9,788 nt of DNA from Dehalococcoidia bacterium UBA3254 (lineage in GTDB: Bacteria > Chloroflexota > Dehalococcoidia > Dehalococcoidales > UBA3254), in assembly GCA_002362735.1 (NCBI GenBank), contig DEUU01000160.1, forward strand, positions 1 through 9,788. Reading direction: 5' to 3'. Below the pieces are notes generated by a model that saw only the letters and a program-made list of their open reading frames with translations, searched no databases and was not told the DNA's origin. The position numbers and the translations under genes are program-made. This document shows positions 6,445-9,788 of this stretch, piece by piece. Each line of letters begins with the position of its first letter. Within the stretch, counting starts at the first letter, position 1.

Positions 6445-6479
6445 GTTTCCTGGCAAATAACAGGAAATTTTTAGGAAAC
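6445..6479 (+). promoter_or_regulatory. Switch-like leader with two exclusive hairpins over the SD
   Basis: The segment GTTTCCTG (6445-6452) has two perfect partners. CAGGAAA (6461-6467) forms a 7-bp stem with an 8-base loop, followed directly by TTTTT (6468-6472). AGGAAAC (6473-6479) forms an equally long stem but contains the Shine-Dalgarno AGGAAA of the gene starting at 6484. Both pairings cannot form together. The first leaves the ribosome site free (or terminates transcription if the five T residues suffice), and the second hides it. No ligand domain can be identified. Confidence 0.4.
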
Positions 6480-6483
6480 GACT

Positions 6484-6750
6484 ATGGTAGATCATATCAA
6501 AAACATAGAAATCTCCGATCACGAAATAAGGGAGAACTTCAAAATGATTACCCTTCGCCCCATCACTCGACGCACTCTTTCTGTAGGAAAATGCATCGCG
6601 AAGGTTGCTCAATGGCATATTATCGAAGTCCTGAAGTTAGGTTTAATGCCGGTAAGAGTAGGGAATTATTATTTAATAAAAGCAGATGTACTTGATAAGC
6701 TGTTCAAAGAGCTAGATAAAAACTCTATGGAAAATGACGAAAAGGTATAG
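6484..6750 (+). CDS. Small DNA-binding protein, excisionase/MerR-like wHTH
   Basis: An 88-residue basic protein. Residues 31-75 follow the layout of excisionase-family (HTH_17-like) winged helices: a first helix around LSVGKCIAKV, a second AQWHIIEVLKLGL, then the wing MPVRVGNYYLI and a closing helix KADVLDKLFKEL. The P-V-R-V-G-x-Y-Y-x-I-K pattern is the strongest point. The usual turn between the helices (G-V-S-x-x-T) is not conserved. It could therefore be a diverged transcription factor or a phage/mobile-element accessory protein without its integrase. The start is ATG 6484, with AGGAAA (6473-6478) five bases upstream. An internal ATG at 6544 has no comparable site. The gene ends in an acidic tail and overlaps the proposed lipoprotein remnant. 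It may regulate the neighbouring promoter at 6979-7007, but this is inference. Confidence 0.5.
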   Translation: MVDHIKNIEISDHEIRENFKMITLRPITRRTLSVGKCIAKVAQWHIIEVLKLGLMPVRVGNYYLIKADVLDKLFKELDKNSMENDEKV

Positions 6751-6974
6751 TCTTGGTGTTCGTTGTAGCCATTACCGTAGCATCAACCATATTTTCTGGT
6801 TGCACTCCACCCGGTTAATAGATATCTACATCAAATTGTTCCTGCTGGAAGCGTACAATTAGTCTCAAGTGGTAATCTGCCCCCTATTAGGCGATGCCAA
6901 CTGATTTAGCAAAATAGAACCGGTATCACTCAGGGGTTCATATCTACGGCAGTGCGAAGAATCCGATAAACTAA
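6734..6974 (+). pseudogene. Frameshifted lipoprotein gene remnant
   Basis: From ATG 6734 the frame reads MTKRYS. If one base near 6752 is skipped, it continues LVFVVAITVASTIFSGC with Cys encoded at 6801-6803. That is a complete lipoprotein signal peptide: a positively charged start, a hydrophobic core and a lipobox ending S-G-C. After CTPPG it stops at 6816. The next frame then reads on from 6814 as VNRYLHQIVPAGSVQLVSSG..., a plausible mature exported sequence, until a stop. A third frame gives RYHSGVHIYGSAKNPIN to the stop at 6972-6974. The pieces suggest a decayed exported-protein gene with at least two frameshifts, overlapping the end of the DNA-binding gene. The signal peptide is the convincing part; the downstream pieces are weaker. 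Confidence 0.38.
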
Positions 6975-6978
6975 GCTA

Positions 6979-7007
6979 TTGCTATCATTCTATAGAATGG
7001 CTATAAT
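6979..7007 (+). promoter_or_regulatory. Crotonase promoter with palindromic operator in its spacer
   Basis: TTGCTA (6979-6984, four of six) and a perfect TATAAT (7002-7007) are exactly 17 bp apart. The spacer contains the perfect 14-bp palindrome CATTCTATAGAATG (6986-6999), flanked on both sides by GCTAT. A dimeric repressor bound there would block polymerase. The predicted start near 7014 leaves a leader of about 116 bases. That leader contains an AT-rich inverted repeat, ATTTATT/AATAAAT (7090-7113), before the ribosome-binding site. Confidence 0.55.
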
Positions 7008-7129
7008 TAGAAAATACATTATCGTATATGAGCTAATAGACAGAGATAAGAGCACTTTAAATTAACCCCAAAATAAGACATTTATCAATATTTATTCAGA
7101 ATTTCTAATAAATAAACAAGGAGTTTCGT

Positions 7130-7936
7130 ATGGAAGACATTCTATTAATGGAAAAATCGGAGCATATCTGCACGTTAACGCTAAATCGGCCTGAATCGAA
7201 TAACGGCCTGACCTTGCCAGTATTTGCTCGCCTGGATGATGCGCTAAATACAATCAACAAGGATAAAGATATTAGAGTGGTTATCCTCAGGGGAAGCGGA
7301 GAGAAAGTATTCTCTACAGGCATAGACCTGGCTGATGATGTAAAGAGGGGACACACTCTAGAAGATGTGCGCAAAGATAAAGATAGATACAAGGAAGCAT
7401 CACTCCGTGTTACTGAAGGAATAATATCCTGTCGTTGTCCGGTAATCGCGATGATTTATGGTGATGCTTTAGGCTGTGCCTGTTATGTAGCTTCTAGTTG
7501 TGATATGAGAGTAGCTAGCGAGATATCACATTTTTCTCTCCATACCGTCCTGGTCGGTGAAGTCTTTCAGTATCAGGCTATTCAGCGAGCCATCAACCTG
7601 ATAGGAGTTGGCTATGCCAGCGAACTATTGATGACTGGCAGAAAGATTGATGCCGTAACAGCTAAAGAATGGGGTTTAATAAATTACGTTGTTCCATCAA
7701 CGAATGTTTATTCAACTACCATGTCCTTAGCCAGAGATATTGCTGAAAAAGCACCCTTGGCAGTTAGTGGTACTAAAGCTACCGTTGCGCAGATCTTTAA
7801 ATATCAGCAGACTCCGAGTGTAAAGGTTAAAACTGATTTCCAGGCATTAATGGACGTCTGCCTGCATAGTGAAGATGCTCTGGAAGGCCCCAAAGCATTC
7901 CTGGAAGGTCGCAAACCAAACTTCAAGGGAAAATGA
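7130..7936 (+). CDS. Crotonase-family protein lacking hydratase glutamates
   Basis: A 268-residue member of the enoyl-CoA hydratase/isomerase (crotonase) superfamily, which binds acyl-CoA thioesters and stabilises an enolate through an oxyanion hole. Visible motifs are the strand-turn ICTLTLNRPESNN (13-25), the first oxyanion segment FSTGIDL (61-67), the second GDALGCACYVASSCDMRVAS (111-130), and the C-terminal segment with MTGRKIDAVTAKEWGLINYVV (168-188) and EGRKPNFKG. Aligned to rat enoyl-CoA hydratase, the positions of Glu144 and Glu164 are Tyr119 and Thr139. Simple hydration is therefore unlikely, and a different crotonase reaction is expected. The protein is cytoplasmic. The start is well supported by AAGGAG (7118-7123), six bases upstream. 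It is a single-gene unit with its own operator-containing promoter. No thiolase, dehydrogenase or CoA ligase is adjacent. Confidence 0.87.
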   Translation: MEDILLMEKSEHICTLTLNRPESNNGLTLPVFARLDDALNTINKDKDIRVVILRGSGEKVFSTGIDLADDVKRGHTLEDVRKDKDRYKEASLRVTEGIISCRCPVIAMIYGDALGCACYVASSCDMRVASEISHFSLHTVLVGEVFQYQAIQRAINLIGVGYASELLMTGRKIDAVTAKEWGLINYVVPSTNVYSTTMSLARDIAEKAPLAVSGTKATVAQIFKYQQTPSVKVKTDFQALMDVCLHSEDALEGPKAFLEGRKPNFKGK

Positions 7937-8042
7937 GCCCTCAATTTAATAAACTGCATATGGTGATATCTTAAGTTTGGGTTCGAAACCATTGGCGTCC
8001 ACCACTGCATGCAAAAAATTAACAAATCATTGCTACCATTTA

Positions 8043-8084
8043 ACAAAAACTGAAATTCACTTTTCTATGGACTGTATGTCAGTT
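8043..8084 (-). terminator. Possible terminator of the IPT-repeat gene
   Basis: On the minus strand AACTGA (8084-8079) pairs perfectly with TCAGTT (8053-8048), and the T run ends in TTTTTG. The loop is long (25 bases), which weakens the call. It lies 33 bases after the stop at 8117, in the 180-base gap between convergent genes. I see no clear terminator for the crotonase gene. Confidence 0.3.
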
Positions 8085-8116
8085 CTTCGGTAGTTTGTTA
8101 TCCCTGAATTTAAAAT

Positions 8117-9788
8117 TTAGACTTTAGAGCCTCTGTTTTTCCGGAGTATGCGGAGAATAAATATGAAAAGACCTGATACAATAGCAATTCCCACCCAGAT
8201 CAATGCTAAGAACAATGTGCCAAATGATCTCTCTTTGACGGTAAAACTTTTGCCCAATGTTGAACTACCGCCTGGTGTGGTAATTGAGACATCCCTCAAT
8301 CCTGTTACGGCTTCTGCATCGATTATTACGTTTACACGTAACTGGGTCGGACTAAGGTTGGTAAAGCTCTGAACTTCGGAACCGGTACCTAAGCTTACTG
8401 AAGTAGCGCCATCCAGGTTACTTCCGCTAATAATGACTGTGAGATTTGCTCCGCGGCTACCCTGGTTTGGGCTAATTGATTTTATTACGGGTAGCCCTTG
8501 TTTCACCACGAAGCCATTTGGCATCGAAAAACTGCCGCCCGGCGTGGTAACCGACACATCCCTGGATCCCGGTTCAGATCCAGATACAATTGTAATCATA
8601 GCCTCTATCTGGTTCGAGTTGATGATAGTAAAGCTGCTAACCGCTATCCCTGTACCTATTCTTACCTCACTTGTTCCATTGAGATTCGCACCCATAACAG
8701 TGATATTTAGTGTTGCCCCCTGACTGCCATTATCAGGACTAATTGATGTAATCGCGGGCAGGGATTGTTTTACTGTAAAGCTATTTGGCATCGAAAAACT
8801 GCCGCCCGGTGTAGTAACCGATATATCTCTGGCTCCTGTTTCAGCAATTGCAGAAATGCTGACATTCGCGACTATCTGGTTCGAGCTGAGGATAGTTGAG
8901 CGGTTAACAATTACACCTGTACCAAAGCGTAATTCATTTGCTCCCGTAAGGTTCGTACCTGAGATAGTAACATCCATGGTTGTCTCCCGATTACCCTGTT
9001 CGGGATTAATTGATGTAATCGTGGGTAACGCTTGTTTTACCGAAAAGCTTTTTGGTAATGCTACACTGCCACCTGGTGTGGTAACTGACACATCCCTGGA
9101 CCCCGCCACCGCATTAGCAGCAATGGTGATATTGACCGTTACCTGGTTCGAGCTAAGTACTGCGATGCTGTTAACAGCTATTCCCGCGCCAAATCGTACC
9201 TCGCTAGCTCCAGTAAGTTTCGTACCACTTATAGTCACATTTAATGTTTCGGCTTGCCGGTCCTGGTCAGGGCTGATTGATGTAATCGTAGGCAGCGCTT
9301 GTTTTACTGTAAAGCTATCTGGCAATGTATAACTGCCCCCCGGTGTGGTAACCGACACATCTCTGGACCCTTCTCCGGCGCCGGCAACAACCGTGATATT
9401 GGCTGATATCTGCGTTGAGTTGAGGATAGTGAAGCTGTTTACAGCTATACCCGTACCAAAACGCACTTCACTTGCTCCTCCGAGGTTATTACCGGTTATT
9501 GTTACATCCAGTATTTCACCTTGATCACCCTGATGAGGTGAGATTGAATTTATCACGGGAGGCATATACCGTAAGATAGTGCCTGCCAATCCTGAAGTAA
9601 AAACATCCATTGAAGAGAATCCCCAGACTGAGCGAAGATCATTGGTAGTGTTCCTGTTCATTGAACTAAATTTAGATCCATCGTAATACGTAATTGTACC
9701 GGATTCCCCAACCACGAAAACATTTTTGCTATCAGACCCCCAAATCCCATAAAGATCACCCGTAGTTCCGCTGCTCATTGAACTCCAG
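8117..9788 (-). CDS. Surface protein: propeller-like repeats, five IPT/TIG domains, TM anchor (5' partial)
   Basis: At least 556 residues are visible, and the true start lies beyond the right edge. An in-frame ATG at 9778 exists, but the upstream codons read W-S-S and complete a repeat unit, so it is internal. Numbering from that Met, residues 1-72 hold two propeller-like units of about 40 residues (TGDLYGIWGSDSKNVFVVG...GTI, then NDLRSVWGFSSMDVF...GTI). Residues 73-517 are five IPT/TIG immunoglobulin-like repeats, each beginning [LP]P-x-I-x-S-I-x-P and containing RDVSVTTPGGS. Residues 518-543 form one membrane helix, followed by RKNRGSKV. The expected topology is an exported protein anchored at its C-terminus with the repeats outside. 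A signal peptide should lie upstream. Such proteins usually serve in adhesion, envelope structure or polysaccharide contact; the ligand is unknown. Confidence 0.85.
   Translation of the reverse strand, partial: WSSMSSGTTGDLYGIWGSDSKNVFVVGESGTITYYDGSKFSSMNRNTTNDLRSVWGFSSMDVFTSGLAGTILRYMPPVINSISPHQGDQGEILDVTITGNNLGGASEVRFGTGIAVNSFTILNSTQISANITVVAGAGEGSRDVSVTTPGGSYTLPDSFTVKQALPTITSISPDQDRQAETLNVTISGTKLTGASEVRFGAGIAVNSIAVLSSNQVTVNITIAANAVAGSRDVSVTTPGGSVALPKSFSVKQALPTITSINPEQGNRETTMDVTISGTNLTGANELRFGTGVIVNRSTILSSNQIVANVSISAIAETGARDISVTTPGGSFSMPNSFTVKQSLPAITSISPDNGSQGATLNITVMGANLNGTSEVRIGTGIAVSSFTIINSNQIEAMITIVSGSEPGSRDVSVTTPGGSFSMPNGFVVKQGLPVIKSISPNQGSRGANLTVIISGSNLDGATSVSLGTGSEVQSFTNLSPTQLRVNVIIDAEAVTGLRDVSITTPGGSSTLGKSFTVKERSFGTLFLALIWVGIAIVSGLFIFILRILRKNRGSKV
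8228..9562 (-). repeat. Five in-frame 267-bp tandem repeats (IPT/TIG units)
   Basis: Repeat units start at residues 73, 162, 251, 340 and 429 (counted from the ATG at 9778). The period is thus exactly 89 residues, 267 bp, without a single insertion or deletion. The units have diverged in sequence, but local blocks remain identical. For example, a 27-bp block is the same at 8516-8542 and 8783-8809, one period apart. This points to tandem duplication followed by divergence with local homogenisation. Confidence 0.85.

Noticed and set aside
7975..8004. A tRNA 3'-end-like string, GGGTTCGAAACC followed by CCACCA
   Set aside because: The T-stem has only two pairs around the TTCGAAA loop, and no 5' acceptor arm, D-arm or anticodon arm is visible upstream. 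It is most likely chance, or at best an untestable fragment.
8433..9332. Long plus-strand open frames antisense to the IPT-repeat gene (8433-8723, 8856-9332 and others)
   Set aside because: They are periodic with the 267-bp repeats and arise from the codon bias of the real minus-strand gene. Their products are repetitive shadows without start signals.
1..9788. Search for CRISPR arrays, insertion sequences, integrases, rRNA and tRNA genes
   Set aside because: No regularly spaced short repeats, transposase motifs or structural RNA genes were seen. The only tandem array is the in-frame IPT coding repeat.

Overview
The window reads as bacterial chromosome. Every well-supported gene has a purine-rich Shine-Dalgarno sequence, and several have recognisable sigma70-type -35/-10 boxes. 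Base composition is moderate in genes and very AT-rich between them. The gene mix is a type-B carboxylesterase, a crotonase, a CrtI-like flavoprotein, an NmrA-type SDR, a DUF998 fragment and a beta-propeller/IPT surface protein. It would fit an environmental, possibly anaerobic lineage such as Chloroflexota (Dehalococcoidia-like) or a deltaproteobacterial group. This placement is an inference with low confidence, because no rRNA, tRNA or marker gene is present.

Layout, left to right. The 3' end of an unidentified plus-strand gene (1-165) is followed by an intergenic region with a ~137-bp repeat (260-396) and a promoter for a carboxylesterase (551-1987). A strong hairpin (2001-2042) closes that gene. 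A single gene for a DEDD/RNase H-fold nuclease-like protein follows (2380-2925). A minus-strand two-gene operon runs convergently towards it: a QorB/YtfG-like NAD(P)-binding SDR (start 5509) and then a CrtI-family FAD oxidoreductase (start 4581). Its promoter is at 5558-5586. A short DUF998-like membrane protein (5809-6072, minus) has its own promoter and terminator.

The middle intergenic region (6073-6483) holds the second, diverged copy of the repeat (6196-6331). It also holds an 11-bp tandem duplication and a leader with two mutually exclusive hairpins, one of which hides the Shine-Dalgarno of a small excisionase/MerR-like DNA-binding protein (6484-6750). The 3' end of that gene overlaps what looks like a frameshifted lipoprotein remnant (6734-~6974). 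Next comes a promoter whose 17-bp spacer contains a perfect 14-bp palindrome (6986-6999). It drives a crotonase-family gene (7130-7936) that lacks both catalytic glutamates of enoyl-CoA hydratase. On the minus strand, running off the right edge, is a large surface protein (8117-9788) with propeller-like repeats, five exactly periodic 89-residue IPT/TIG repeats and a C-terminal membrane anchor.

The genes do not form one obvious pathway. Most are single transcription units separated by long regulatory intergenic regions. The only clear co-transcribed pair is the SDR with the flavoprotein. The most interesting signals are non-coding: the repeat pair with preserved hairpins, the switch-like leader, and the operator-like palindrome inside the crotonase promoter. 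The small DNA-binding protein next to that promoter is a natural candidate regulator, but the sequence does not prove this.
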